From Thozetella sp. PMI_491 (Eukaryota > Ascomycota > Sordariomycetes > Chaetosphaeriales > Chaetosphaeriaceae): a stretch of DNA of 64,000 nucleotides. Of this stretch, positions 34,993 through 47,430 are shown piece after piece. Under the pieces are notes generated by a model. That model was not told where the DNA came from, ran no database searches, and saw nothing but the letters and a program-made list of their open reading frames with translations. The stretch is taken from NCBI GenBank assembly GCA_021432635.1, contig MU270050.1, forward strand, positions 434,001-498,000, read 5' to 3'. Position 1 is the stretch's first letter. Each line of letters opens with the position of its first letter. The translations under genes were made by a program, and so were the position numbers.

Positions 34993-36643
34993 TCATGTCC
35001 GAATGGCATCGATGATGGTTACTTTAGGGTAAATATATGATCCGTTCGTCATGGAGGTCTCGGCACCATACCACCGCACTATGTTTCATTAGTAGCTGTA
35101 ATAATCTTCTACGGGCAGACAGAAGGGCGCGTGCAGAGTATGATACTTACAGTTGACCGTTAGGGTGCCACCTCCAGCGGATGAAGGGAGCCAACTAAAT
35201 AAGTAAACAGTGTTAACCAGCCTCTCTTCAGTTATAATGGACATCTCACCCTTTCACCTACTTGTTTGTCCAGTTCTTTGGAGGTGGAATGTCGCTGCCC
35301 TGCATCAAGATTTGGAACGGACCGTCATTCTCACTAGCAAGCGGCTGGCCATTGGAGAGAGTCATATTGCTCCGGTCGCCAATTGAATAGCGGCTTAGAT
35401 CATTCGGTATCAAATATTGGTCCTCACCGTACACAGTCAGGCTCCAGAATCCCCTTGATGTGATCTTTGGCTTGACGTTGAAAGAAAATAACGCCGCCTG
35501 GCTGGCGTTAAGGACGATGTTTGGGTATGAAGGGTACGTGGTCTGCTCATTGGTAAGGGCGAGGTAGCCTCGAAAAGCAATGTAGTAACGCATTTGGTAG
35601 TACGAGTCATATTTTCCAATGACCGTGTTGCTTGTCCAGTTGTTTCCATGGTTGTTGACCGTCCCTGGCTGAGACCGGAACGCAGTAATAGAGGCATTGA
35701 CGGCAGCCACGGCAGCCGTGAGGTTGGTTCCTTCTGGCTGGATCCAATGGCCATCGGACATACCAGCTTGGGAAAGCTTCTCGGCTATCCAAGAGCGATC
35801 GCCCACAATGTATGGAGGGTTATATGGGGCCAGCCTCGCCGCCAGTTTCATGCACGCCTGGTCGAGAGTGGTGTTCGGGCCGGGCATGTACGCGGTGTCC
35901 GTGAAGAGAGATAGATTCAGCGGTGGGGCAATGGGGCTGCCGGTATCGAATCTAAGACGTTCCGTCAAGTTCATTTTGTTTTGGATATTTCGGACCTCCA
36001 CAATATCTCCTATGGTCTCCCGGACGAGAATCCTGGTCATACTTATGGCATACGGCCCGGCGAGGTTGACATAGCCCTGGTAGCCGCCTTTCACGTTTTC
36101 CGTCTGTAGCCCCACATTATCTGGATCATATCGAATGAGGTACTCTCCAGGTGTACTGTTAGAGATACTCCCAAGATTGACCAGGTTATCTCCATAACTT
36201 CACTATGTTAGCAGCATTTAGGATAAGCGTCTAGGTAGAGTACTCACGGATCGTAGAATGGGAATACCCAATATCGGTCCTCGATCTTAGGAATGCTAAG
36301 AACTAGATCGGACGAAGAGACGTCATAAAATGCCACAGTGTATACGGTGTCAGCATTGGGCCGCACGACGTTCACAGACCCCGGCTTGGCGAGATCGCGT
36401 TGATGATACAGGGTGTTGGCTGTAGGGTTTTCCATGTTTCTTGTGAAAAGACCATATGGATAAAATCCATACCCGTACTAATGCGAGCGAATTAGTGATT
36501 TGCTCCCATGCCAAGTGGCTCTATCACAATCTCGATCTTACTGAGTAGGCAAAAGCTAGTGCGTTCTGAGCACAAGTGTGTGAACAGGCTGCCTCTGACC
36601 GGGAAACAACTGCTAGTGCAGCCCAGAGCTGAGTAACCTTCAT
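34993..36643 (-). CDS. secreted DUF1254/DUF1214 protein, paralog A
   Basis: Five exons read leftward: 36643-36542, 36477-36248, 36197-35262, 35194-35151 and 35078-34993, giving 465 aa. Introns are 64, 50, 67 and 72 nt. The start follows from a short signal peptide (MKVTQLWAALAVVSRSEA). The N-terminal DUF1254 part includes VRPNADTVYTVAFYDVS and ends FPFYDP/YGDNLVNLGS across a splice. The C-terminal DUF1214 part has SRGFWSLTVYGEDQYLIPND and LSRYSIGDRSNM. The two small last exons give WLPSSAGGGTLTV and LRWYGAETSMTNGSYIYPK, so stopping at the apparent TAG at 35258 would lose a conserved tail. Bacterial relatives are periplasmic proteins of unknown activity; fungal ones are secreted. Exon 3 is exactly as long (936 nt) as its counterpart in the divergent paralog. 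Unlike that paralog, it has no C-terminal membrane or GPI segment. Confidence 0.82.
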
Positions 36644-37459
36644 TTTATTAGGAAAGACAAAGCTTGCTTGTCAAATAATACGAAATTGTCGAATTGGCTT
36701 GAAGTTATCCCTTCTGTGCAGTCAGTGATGACTTGGTTCAAGCCCTGGCGCAAGCAACCAACGTGATCTAGTACTTGCCATCATATGCAGCTACCTATAA
36801 ACCACTCTTTTATACTTTTACACGTCTCTTGGGCATCAAGGATCGATGTATCTCATCACTCTTTCCCTTGACTGGCCTTCGCGCTACTCATGGTGCTAGC
36901 CACTGGACTCGAGCTAACATGCGGGGAAGCAAAGCAAGTAGGTGTCTTCTCCGTGCTTCCGAACAAGTGGCTCTTGGCGCACGCCATGTGTGTTCCATAA
37001 CGAGGAGTATTTTCGGCTATCATAGCTGCCAGATGCCGGTGGCTCCAGTGTCCCGGTGGGTTTGTTTGCTCGACATGGATCATTTCCGCATTTATGCTAG
37101 TCTCTTATGCTGGTCTCCAATGCTAGTTAGTGCTAAGATCAAGATATCTGCCACTGGTAGTCTGGCGACCCGTTGTTGGTGACCAAACAGTCATCAGATC
37201 CTTGATCGATGCGCTATTACAACGGATTCAATATTCCAAGATAGCGTGTTGTGAGCAGGAGAGGAAATATTTAGTGGACCACGAAGTCCTCCATTGGCCT
37301 TTTTTATGTCTGGCAGCGAGCACTGACGCTCAAACTTAGTTGAACCCTCCACTCCTTGATCTCTCTTCCGTCCCTCTACTTTATTTCAAGATTGAGCCTT
37401 CCAGCAATATCGCCTGGAATTGTTCGATAGTGATTCTTTTCAAAAATACACACCCCATT
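36644..37459. promoter_or_regulatory. shared divergent promoter between the DUF1254/DUF1214 paralogs
   Basis: The 816 bp between two divergent start codons are without a supportable gene. A bidirectional promoter is likely by position; no individual site can be named. Confidence 0.45.
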
Positions 37460-39217
37460 ATGAAGATGCACGTCCCGAGTTTTCTCGGCACAGCTGCTCT
37501 TATGCAAGCGGCCGCATCTCTTCAGTCGGAAACATCCTGCCCTGAGCAAGGCGCTACAGAATTTGCCCTGACCGTAAGCCTACCGGAGCAGAAAGAAATT
37601 AGGACTAGGGTATCTGATATAATACAGTATGGAGATCCACTTCTGTCGTACAGGAAAACTTTTATAGGCCGTCTAGACAAAATAGGACTCAACCAGTTGC
37701 TCACGACCACTCAGCTTTCGACCCCGAGCGAGACGGCCACAGTAAAGCCCAACGTTGATACGCTTTACATGAGCCAGTGTTACGAAGTCTCAGAGAAAGA
37801 CATTGTTGTGAACATAGGAGAGGTTGAGCCCGGCCGGTATTATAGCGTTGCGTTTTACACTGCGTAAGAGAATCTCCATCTTATCACCATTGCAGTATAG
37901 TAACCGGGACAGATATGGAGACAACTACCTCTCTCTCGGAGCTCTCACCTCAGCTAAATCCGGAAAATACTTGCTTACTCTCACTACCTCTTCGATTAAA
38001 AGTGGCACGATCGAGATAAGCAACTCCTCGGACTACCAGGGAACTATATATTCTCCAGGGACTATCGGGTTCTTTTTAGTCCGAATCGCTGTCAGGGATC
38101 GAGTTGCTGATCTTTTGGCGGTGCAAAAGATTCAGCGCGGCTTCTCAACCACACTTGTAACTCGTGGTTCAGCTTCTGTCGGACCACCGCTCTCAGCTGA
38201 GCTGTTTCGCAATACCTCCGGTACCCAGGAGGCTTATCTACTGTCTTTAACGGGTCGATTCCTCAATACCGTGCCTCAAGCAACCGATGGTGAATATATA
38301 CCGTCCTTGGCCATATCAAACTTAACACTGGCCGGAGTCATGCCCGAAAACTATACACAGCCTTTGTGTGCTAATCTATCAGCCGCGTACTCCGCGTCCG
38401 TCACTTCCCAGTATGCTTACTCAACTTCTGGTTCTTTCTTGGAGAAACTGAGCAATGGATGGACTGTTCCACGATCTAATAAAATCGGCCTGTATGGCAC
38501 TGACTATACAGCAAGAGCTTACGTTGCGCGTTGGGGTTACCTAGCTATGACTGACGAGGAAGCGCTCTACCCTTCATACATGTCTGGGTTCTCGCTCCAG
38601 TCAAATGAGTCATATGTGCTGACATTTTCCGGCCGACCCCCAGTCAAGGATGTTGGCTTTTGGAGCCTCACAATGTACAACTCTGCGGGTTACCTGGTGG
38701 CAAACGATCTGAACCGATACTCTCTGGGAGATAAAGACAATCTTACGCTCCCGGACGCAACGCCTATTTACTCGCAAGCCGGCAAGCGCGACGAACCCTT
38801 TGATATCCTAGTTCAAGCTGCACGACCGCCGGCAAATTGGACAACTAAGTGAGTATAGAACACTTCCTGATCTTTGAGCTTGTTGCTGATCTCGCTTTGT
38901 GAAGTTGGCTTCCCTCCCCAGCAACCCCCGGAAGTTTCGACATGCTATGTAAGACAAATCCTGTGATAAAGCTGTTGTTAGAACCACCACGCCTGTAAAT
39001 TGCTAACTTTGTACTACCAGTGCGATTTTATGCGCCTCTGGATGGACTTCGGAATGGGTCGTACGTATATCCTTCGGTACGAAAAGGTGTCGTGATCGGG
39101 AACAGTACGGGTCCAACTGTTCCGGTAATATTAAGTGTGGCTTCAAACAATCGAAATTTGGGTTATTTATGGAGTGTTGTCATGGTGGTCTTTGTGTTCC
39201 TATCATTACCTCTATAA
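37460..39217 (+). CDS. GPI-anchor-type DUF1254/DUF1214 protein, paralog B
   Basis: Four exons: 37460-37863, 37913-38848, 38905-38948 and 39021-39217, giving 526 aa. Introns are 49, 56 and 72 nt. The signal peptide is MKMHVPSFLGTAALMQAAA. The DUF1254 part has TVKPNVDTLYMSQCYEVS and joins AFYTA/YGDNYLSLGA at the first splice. An alternative acceptor at 37900 would give an implausibly short 37-nt intron and insert four residues. The DUF1214 part contains KDVGFWSLTMYNSAGYLVAN and LNRYSLGDKDNL. The tail is NWLPSPATPGSFDML/LRFYAPLDG followed by SYVYPS, then a Ser/Asn stretch and a hydrophobic end (YLWSVVMVVFVFLSLPL), as in GPI-anchored proteins. Introns 2-4 of paralog A correspond exactly to introns 1-3 here. 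Confidence 0.85.
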
Positions 39218-39393
39218 TGGCCGGTGTAGTTATAGATTTACTATGAACTACTGAAATGGGAATATTACTGCCATCCTGTCTTGATAAGAATGGACGGGTT
39301 TAATTCGATTGTACTAATTCATACGAATCTTTCTAGGTTGAAACGTGTGTGCTCAATTACCGTGATTCTTATATTTAGGAGTGCCCTAGAGAT

Positions 39394-41719
39394 TCATGAC
39401 AACGGAAACTCATTCCATAGCCACGAGTCTCCCAATCCATCAGGAATCCCCCCGACCCAGTCTTGCCACCGACCCAGATATGACGGCATGGCCACGGGGC
39501 TATGAGGGGTCAGAGTTTCCTGGAAGCCACCTGGAATGTTTCGCAGTTGCGATGTATCTCTCAGTTGCTCATGGCCTAGGAATTCCTCTTGAAGCATCTC
39601 GGGCGGAGGAGCTGGGCCGCCCGCTCCCTGCATATCATCCTCACGACGTGCGCCAGCTCCATAGGCGGATAAGCGGAGCAAGTCTCTACCGTCAGCCTCC
39701 GCAGAGGGCGGGTATGTATCTTTGGGCATTCCAAATTCCGGTACTCGGATCGCCTCCTCCCCATTCGGGAAGTTTGTAGCGTCGACGCCACCTGTAAGCA
39801 GCGCCTTGGTCTCCTCCGCGGCAATGAGGTGGATTAGATCCGTGAAAACCTCAGCGCTTTGGGACCATACCGGTGCTTGCAAAGTGGCCGTCCTAGCTAT
39901 CCGCACGAGGCGAGATATACCGAGTTTACACTCGTGGCCCCGTTGTGAGGCGGGTTTCGCGAGCGCCATAAGGCCGAGCATGACGCCTGCAGCGAATGAG
40001 TGCACACCCATATGTACGCACGCCGGGGAGCTCCGCATCAGTTGCAATATCTGTAGGTGCTGGCCAATCATAGAGGTTCTGGACGCCGAAATCCAGCACT
40101 GCTCGCGGGCAGCAGCAATGATGCTAGCGGTACAGTTTCCAGTGCCACCGTTAAGCCTTTCATAGGTGTCCGGCAAGGAATGATAGGGTCTCTGCAGGGC
40201 CAGGAAAGGCCGAAACAGAAAGAGTTGAACGTTATCGTAGGACACCTGCAAGGTCATTGCCTGTATGGTAAATATCTTCAGAATGGGACTGCTCTGATCG
40301 TCCACCGTCAGGCCCGAATATGACGGAAGCTTCAGCTCCGGGGGTATCGACTTTTCCCATTCGAGGAGTTTCTGGTATATCTTCTTGATATGATCTGTGA
40401 TGACCTCCAAGCTACGAGTGCTGCATCTTATATGGATCTGTCGCGTGATTGTGGCTGCTATCCGATATAACTGGGTTTTGTACCGATGATACGAATGTAT
40501 CGTAACCGGGTGGTACTCGCCATCCTCTCGCTTCTCCACAGAGTTGAATCCAGGACAGGTCGCTGAAGTATCGTCCAAATCGAGCGGCTGGTGGACATTG
40601 CAGTCTTGATCGACCAGCATGGATGGTCGACCGTACGACAATGCAGAGAATCTAACCAGTCAGCCCTGAAAAGTCTTACTATCTCAAGGCGGCGGGCAGA
40701 AGGATAATCGTACCCATCTCCTATGAATACTGTCCACCACACTTGTCGCCGGACCTGCCTCTCGATATGGTCAATCTGACCCCAGCTCGACTCGTTGTGT
40801 AAACTGAGCGATTGTGCCGCTCTGACAGCCGCTCCTATAGTGATGAATGCTAGTTTGGTCTGGCGATCAAATAAATAGTTGCAGGCCAAAAGAAATGCGA
40901 AGGAAACTGCCTCTACTGCAGCCTCTGCCATGCATGACAGAAAGCCCTTTTCGAGAGCCTCTAACAGCTGTGTTTGTAAACTGACCAAGTCAACCTGTGG
41001 ACAGCGACGTTTCAATTCCTCAGAGTCTCCAAATTTAGCACCAATCACGAGCACTATGCATACAAGCATGAGAAACGGCTTCCTGCTAGGGTGAGTGCGC
41101 CCAGTGTCGAGAACCTGCTTAAGCTGGGTTCTTAAAGTTGACTCGTGGAATAGTAGAAGGTACCAGTGAAAAGAGGACACATACGCGTCGAGTAAGGCGA
41201 GGGCGACGTGTGAAGGGGGAAGGTCTACGCCAATCAAGTCTATCACCGGCACAGGAGTTACCGAAGACCACGAAGGAATGGTTTCGGGTGAGCATCCATC
41301 CGGAATGGCATCAGCCTGAGTCTCTCGTCTGGAGACGCTGCGGTGATTTCGAAAAATCTTTCACCCATGTTATGGAGGTGTTAGTCTGAATCTGAATGTA
41401 AATTGGCAGCGAAGTCCGCTGATCGGCTTCGTTGGAACTCGATCTGAGAATAGAATACCGAGGGTAGCATACCTTGCCTACGAGATGAAAAGCAGATTCC
41501 TGCTCATGCTGTCCAACAACAGCATTTTGGAGTACCGGCTGGGAAGATGTCTCGAATATGGGTTCTAGTGAGCCTGGAGTAGTGACTCTAGGGCTATCCT
41601 CCGGATAAGCAACCTCAATTGTTTCGAGAGAATGAGAATCGGGATAGGCCGCGGTGTCGCCGTGGCCTAGCGGCCGATTCGGAGCTGACGAGTGTGCTAG
41701 CTTCACTCTATTGGACCTC
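39394..41719 (-). CDS. fungal-specific transcription factor (Fungal_trans domain), 5' end unresolved
   Basis: Nuclear regulator of the Fungal_trans superfamily. Visible exons read leftward: 41719-41473, 41357-40714 and 40653-39394, with introns of about 115 nt (41358-41472) and 60 nt (40654-40713). The frame enters at 41719 through an acceptor (TTTAG), so at least one upstream exon should carry the Zn2Cys6 cluster. I searched the minus strand up to 42.6 kb by eye and saw no CX2CX6C. The middle domain begins VDLPPSHVALALLDAYVSSF and HWYLLLFHEST, contains IGAAVRAAQSLSLHNE and RRQVWWTVFIGDG, then FSALSYGRPSML across the last splice. These are hallmark blocks of the domain. The C-terminal 150 residues are Pro/Gly/Glu-rich, suiting an activation region. 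It may regulate the neighbouring CoA ligase or DUF1254 genes, by position only. Confidence 0.75.
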
Positions 41720-42609
41720 CTAAACCATCACCGAGGAGCTGATCAGCAAGGTTTCAATCTTCCTCGAGATAACCTATCAAATGACAAGCTGCTTTCAGGG
41801 TGCTAGTGTCCCTACCGAGTTCGCTCCGTCGCATTGTGACACTCGGCGTTGGCACGTATGCACAGCTGGCATGGGCGCTCATTATCGCACTGCCGAGCCC
41901 CCAAGAGATTCTATCAGCATTGTTCAAACCAGCCGCTCAGGACATATCGCGTACCCTCAATTTTTGCCTTCTACATCGTGCGCACGCGTGGCGGACTCGC
42001 TTCGGCTCCATACCAGTGTAGCCGATCCACGTCCCGGCGGCCGAGCCTCTGGATATTGCAGATCCGATTTAGCCTTGCAGGATTCACTCGGCTCGCTGGG
42101 GAGCTGGGAAACAAAATCTGGGGGTGGGTATTCGGCTGGCGGCACCCCGCCGATGTAGGTCTATGGCAGAGATAAAATCCGGGGATGTAGGAGACCGGCT
42201 CGTCACCCATCTTCATTGTGGGTCGAACGATGAGATTGAGCCACCGGCTCCCCCGCACCGCGCCTACTCTTAGCCTCGGCTCGCTTTGCCCAAAGTCTCG
42301 TAGCTAGTGCATACCACCTAGCGCTAAGCCGACCAGGAGCCGGCGGCTCCCGGAGGAGGATCTAGAGCCGGGGGCCGTGCACAACATCGACATCCCGAGA
42401 CGCAAACAACTGAGGAAGGACAGGAGATGAATGAAAAGATGGCTAATATTCTCAAAAATGTTGCCTAGCGCTGCTGGGTCGAGGATATACACTACCCAAT
42501 CGTTATTCTACCAAGTCGGTCTTGTCGAAGAAGCCTTTTGTTTTCGCGATTTCTCGGCACCATCAGTACCAACCTCGAGAAGTAGTTGTTAGGGGAGCAG
42601 TGGATCATC
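41720..42609. other. intergenic region with a degraded membrane-protein-like fragment
   Basis: On the plus strand about 41800-42020 reads VSLPSSLRRIVTLGVG, YAQLAWALIIALP and LSALFKP, a membrane-protein-like frame that stops at 42019-42021. A different frame continues with KIWGWVFGWRHPADV to about 42175. This looks like a frameshifted remnant of an integral membrane enzyme, possibly of the fungal wax-synthase-like type, but confidence is low. The remaining bases form the promoter of the CoA-ligase gene. Confidence 0.35.
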
Positions 42610-44490
42610 ATGGCCCCAAAGACAGTTTACAATGCAGCAGTGGACTATGAAATAGATGACATCGACCTACTTTCGTTGATTTTCGGTACGTCTGAGGCCC
42701 GCTTACATCGCGAATGTTACGGCCCTAATCCTACACAGACTCTCCGAAATGCCAATCCGACGAAGATACTATCCTTCATGTTGAAGCTGCGTTGCCGTCA
42801 AATTTTGTGACTAAGTCTGATACACGCCGATACACAAAAAACATTGCTCACATACTCCGAGCTCGCTATGGGGTTGGTGCGAGCGGCGCGGGGAAAGATG
42901 TCGTGGTATGTATATCGACTGGGCAGGTCCTGCTTCCCAGTATGTTCTATGGCACAATAGCCGCAGGTGGGATCTATAGTTCAGCAAGCAGCTCCTTTAC
43001 GGTAATGGAGCTCGCAAGTCAACTGCGGCAAGGCTCGGCAATGCTTCTCATCACTTCTCCCGATTGTGAGAGCGTGGCAAGACAGGCAGCTAAGCTTGTA
43101 TGCCTCCAGCCCGACAGGATTATTGTGCTGGGAAGCAGCGGAGGGATTAGGTCCTTGAAGAACCACAAGAACGAAGATCTCCTTACTTGCAGTCTCGGAT
43201 ATCAGCAAGATTGGGAAGTAGTGCGCGATAAGGAAACTCTTAAATCTCAACCTATCTGCTTGCTTTACAGCAGCGGCACGACAGGGCCACCTAAAGGTGA
43301 GTGCTGCGTTCATGACGCTTACTATCTTAGAGTATCTTCCTAAAATTAATGGTTGCTACGTAGGCGTGATCTTATCTCACCAAAACCTCGTTGCGAACGG
43401 CATGGCATTCCTGTTTTCCTATAGGGCGTACGAGGCACGCTGCAAGCAGAGAGAACCGAGTTACAAATTTGAGTATCGAACGGTGGCCCATCTGCCTACT
43501 GCTCATATCGCTGGTGTCCAGGGATATTTCGTGCACCCGGCTGTGGTTGCCGGTCCGGTCTTCTGGATGGCCAAGTTCGACTTCCCAAAGTTCCTCGAAT
43601 ACAACAAGATGCACCGCGCCACCACCTTCTTCTCCGTCCCTCCGATTTATCTTCAAATTGCCCAGAGCCCGCTCGTCACAGACCAGTTTGCCGGCCTTCA
43701 GCATGCCGTGTCCGGAGCCGCGCCGATGGGTCCGGAGCTTACTGCACGTGCTGAAAAGAAGCTCGGCTGTGCGATCTCCCAGACCTGGGGACTGAGCGAG
43801 GCCGCCGGAGCCGTGACGGTCCGCATGTGGGATGAAGTAGATCACACCGGGAGCATTTCGCCGCTGCTCGCGAACCTGAGAATGAGGCTGCTAGATAATG
43901 AGGAAAACGACGTCGATAGCGGACAAGTAGGAGAATTCGTCATCCAGGGTCCGACAATCACCCCTGGCTACTGGAACAACCCCGAGGCAACCACCAGTGC
44001 CTTCACGCGCTGCGGAGAGTGGTTTAAGACGGGCGACTTAGGATGCAGAAGAGATGGAAAATTTTTCATCGTCGATAGAAAGAAGGTAGGTCATGAGCAC
44101 CGCAGCCAACCTGTTACGTCCTCTGACATAAGGGTGTCCCTACAATAGGAAATGATCAAATACAAGGGCCTCCAGGTCGCTCCAGCCGAGCTCGAGGCCC
44201 TTCTACTTTCTCACCCCAACATTAAAGATGCCGCTGTGATCGGCGTGCCTGATCCCAACATCCCCGATAACGAGGTTCCGAGAGCGTATGTGGTGGCAGA
44301 TCCCAAGGTGGTAAGTGAGGATAATATCAAGGTCTTCGTCAAACGACAGCTTGCGCAGCACAAACAACTCCGAGGTGGGGTCCTGTTTCTTGATGCAATC
44401 CCCAAAAGCGCGAATGGTAAGATATTGCGCAGGCAGCTCAAGGATCTGGCCAGGAATGGGGTCATGAAACCAGTTCTAGCAAAATTATAA
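42610..44490 (+). CDS. 4-coumarate-CoA-ligase-like acyl-CoA synthetase, peroxisomal
   Basis: ATP-dependent adenylate-forming enzyme expected to convert an aryl or acyl acid to its CoA thioester. Four exons: 42610-42685, 42739-43296, 43364-44085 and 44149-44490 (introns 53, 67 and 63 nt), 565 aa. The first splice joins LSLIF to DSPKCQSDEDTILHVEA in phase. Motifs in order: STGQVLLPSMFYGTIAAGG, the P-loop-like YSSGTTGPPKG (interrupted by the second intron at its last Gly), the substrate-side QTWGLSEAAG, WFKTGDLG, VDRKK/EMIKYKGLQVAP across the last splice, and the C-terminal lysine motif SANGKILRRQLKD. The protein ends AKL, a PTS1-type peroxisomal signal. Fungal 4CL-like enzymes of this group act on phenylpropanoid, medium-chain or pathway-specific acids; which one cannot be told. 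The regulator gene upstream and the acyl-CoA dehydrogenase 3.5 kb downstream are plausible partners. Confidence 0.9.
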
Positions 44491-45212
44491 TTAGACGACC
44501 AAGAGAGCCAAAACGTCTGTACAAACTAATTAGAGCATAACATTCACGCCCAATGCTGTATAGAATATTCCAATATTAGTTTTTAGGTGTTTTAGAAATG
44601 CAGCAGTTCCTTGTTCTCATCTTCTTCCCGGTACAAATAACTCGTGCGTCTACTTAATGAAAGACGAGTGTACTGACGAGCCAAGTTAGCAATACCAACG
44701 TCAGAAGAAATGCTTAGAACCAAGTATTGGCGTACTACATTTCCTCCGTCACGAAAGGGTTATTTCGAATAGATTCATTTTATATCATTCCAGAATCAGC
44801 CACCATGCCTCCCCAAATTTAACCGGCAGTGATAGCGCGGCGCACACGTGAGCCACGCTGCCTCGAGTTCAAGCGAGCCTCGTCGCGTCCGACAACCGCA
44901 TCCAACTTCTGCTTAGGGCTCCTTAAATTGGCTGGCTGGGGGCCGTCGTTTTGGTCATTCGAAACACCGACAGCGTCGTTTCGGCGACCTTACTCGCCCC
45001 AATTCCTGGCCTTCGGCTTTTGGCTATGACGACTGGCGCCTAATATCGTCAGCTTTTGACCCAAGTATCTTCGCGCATAGGGCCGAGGCTTTGCCGCCAA
45101 AGCCCACCGAGCACCATGTTTGGTTTAAATACAATCCAGGCTACTTCCCCTCCACCTCAGCCCTTTTCAAGTTATCAACACTCGTTTACTGGCAACGCTT
45201 CGGAATCTCACG
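44491..45212. promoter_or_regulatory. intergenic region and HET-gene promoter
   Basis: A short plus ORF (44829-45029) has no support. TTTAAATA at about 45124-45131, roughly 85 bp before the HET-gene start, could serve as a TATA-like element. Confidence 0.35.
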
Positions 45213-47430
45213 ATGAGGCGCATAAGAGATAGGATCTTCAATCGCAGACGTTCTCGTCTGCCTCAAGAAGCAGAAGGAATAGCAGCGGAAGAAGCTCTTC
45301 TGGCCCGGGCTAACGATCCGCCGTCTGACGAGCTACCACCTCTAAGGACTCCAGGGAGTGGGGATGCCGCCCTAGAGCTTTCCTCTGCCATAGCCGAGCA
45401 GCAAATCGAAGATCCTATCCTGGTGGTCGATCCAGCGTTTCAATACAGTCCGCTGGAGCCCGGTCACTTCAGGCTTCTCCAGGTCATGCGGGAAGAAGAC
45501 GAAGAAGCTGCGAGTTACACGGACATCACTCTAAAAGGATGGTTATATGACGTTCCATATGATACTACGCAGGAATATTTCGCGCTGTCATATGTTTGGG
45601 GTGACTCGACTCCTTGCGAGGAGATAACCGTTGACGGCAAAAAGCTCAAGATCACGGCCAGCTGTGCGGCAGTTCTGCGACGTATGATGAAAGGCAAGAT
45701 GTCCAGAGTTCTGTGGGTTGACTCAATTTGCATTGACCAATCCAATACCCCGCAAGGATTGGCCGAGCGAAGCATCCAGGTTGCCATGATGGATAAGATA
45801 TATAAAGGTGCCTTCCGGGTTTTGATCTACCTCGGCGAGGGCGATGACGACAGTGATGTTGCCTGCTCCTCGGTGAAGGCGCTATTTGACGCCATGAATG
45901 GTGCCTTAACTCCTGGTCCAGAGCAGGATGCGCACAGGAAGGCTTACGAAAAGCTGGCTGACGACGTGCTAGGTAAGGATAGCGGCGAAAGGAATGAGCC
46001 GAGGGCTGATAGGTTTTGCTAGAAACTACCACAAAATATGAACATGGAAAGCTGCATGGACTCTTCCGCAATCCATGGTTCAAGCGGATGTGGGTAAGTC
46101 GGGGCTATTTTTATTTTTGGTTGTAATTTTATACTAATGTCAAATGGCGTAGGTTATCCAGGAACTTGCCATGGCGAAACGTGCTGCATTCTACTGTGGC
46201 TACCACATTATGGATACGATGCATATCGTCGTCGGCGCCGACTTTTCGCTCCTCCCATACTCCAGGCTCGATTCATCTGTCAGCGCACGACACTGGAGGT
46301 CATATCTAGGCTATCACTACCTCTTGAGGGGAAGCCTCCAGGATAGGGAGAAGGGCGAGCCGCTATCTAGTCTAAACCTCTCTCTTTCGGAGATTCTGCT
46401 AGGATGTGGAATGAGGTTCGAAGCTACTCGGCCAGAGGACAAAATATATGGTCTGTATAGTTTGATTAAGCGACTTGGTTTCGACATGGTAGCACCGGAC
46501 TACAACAAACCCATTACTGTCGTGTATACAGAGGCAGCAGAGGCCATTATTCTTGCTGACGGGAATCCCGCTTACTTAAACCGGATTGGAGATTCATCCA
46601 TACGACCCGCGGGAGTGCCATCTTGGGTGCCGGACTTCTCTGATTTTATAGGGAAGTGGTCTAAGACAAACCCACCGTCCTTTCAGGGGGGTTTTCGGAC
46701 GAGCCCGCTGGTGTCAGGCTCAAGCGATTGGGATTTCAAGTTAGATTCCGCCAATCGAACGCTTGCCATCAAGGGGCGCAGACTGGACACGTTGCGTGCT
46801 GTCGGTCAGCCCTGGGAACTTGATAGCACCGTCTCTATGCTTTCTTCAGCGACAGACACTAAATTTGACCATGGAGCAAGGTTCACCAGCTTGATCAACT
46901 GCATTGGGAGCTGGGCCGACGTGGCGCGGGAAAGGGGGACCGGGCGGACCGACAAATCCACCATCGAGTCACTAGCTAAGGTGTTCTCTAACAATCTAGC
47001 CACTCCTATCCCGCCGGCATCATTTGAAAAATTGGTTCGCTGCCTCACCGTGCTACTGGGTACCACTCTGTCAACAGATCAAGTAATTCGCACGAGGCTG
47101 ATGGGACCATACGATAACCAATTTTTTGGAGTCACCGCGGGTGAATATTCCGTCAGCCACGAGATGAATCAAATGATCTCCAACTACATGTACCAGTTGG
47201 GATGGATGACGATATGCCGCACTACTGACGGTAATTTGGGGATCACAGGTCACAGTGCGAAGCCAGGAGACACCCTGGTCGTCTTTCACGGGAGTTCGTT
47301 TGTAAGTGTTCTCCGACCGAACGAGGGTGGATATCGATATATCGCTGCGGCCTCTATCGAGGGGCTCATGGATGGCGAAGGATGGAATGCCCAGTCGACA
47401 GGGGATGATCAATGGTTTACCCTGGTGTAA
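45213..47430 (+). CDS. HET-domain (heterokaryon incompatibility) protein
   Basis: Probable non-self-recognition protein of the HET family, in which the domain can trigger cell death after fusion of unlike hyphae. Three exons: 45213-45972, 46023-46093 and 46153-47430 (introns 50 and 59 nt), 702 aa. The first 90 residues are Arg- then acidic-rich. HET blocks follow in order: YFALSYVWGD (about 118-127), LWVDSICIDQSNTPQ (about 168-182), MMDKIYKGAFRVLIYLGE, then FRNPWFKRMW/VIQELAMAKRA across the second splice. The region after about residue 300 contains RFEATRPEDKIYGLYSL, another usual element, and PAGVPSWVPDFSDF. The C-terminal 250 residues have no recognisable effector domain such as ankyrin, NACHT or WD repeats. 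Intact by inspection. Confidence 0.9.

Noticed and set aside
37864-37900. 37-nt intron in DUF1254/DUF1214 paralog B
   Set aside because: Too short for splicing; the acceptor at 37912 gives a 49-nt intron and matches the join in paralog A.
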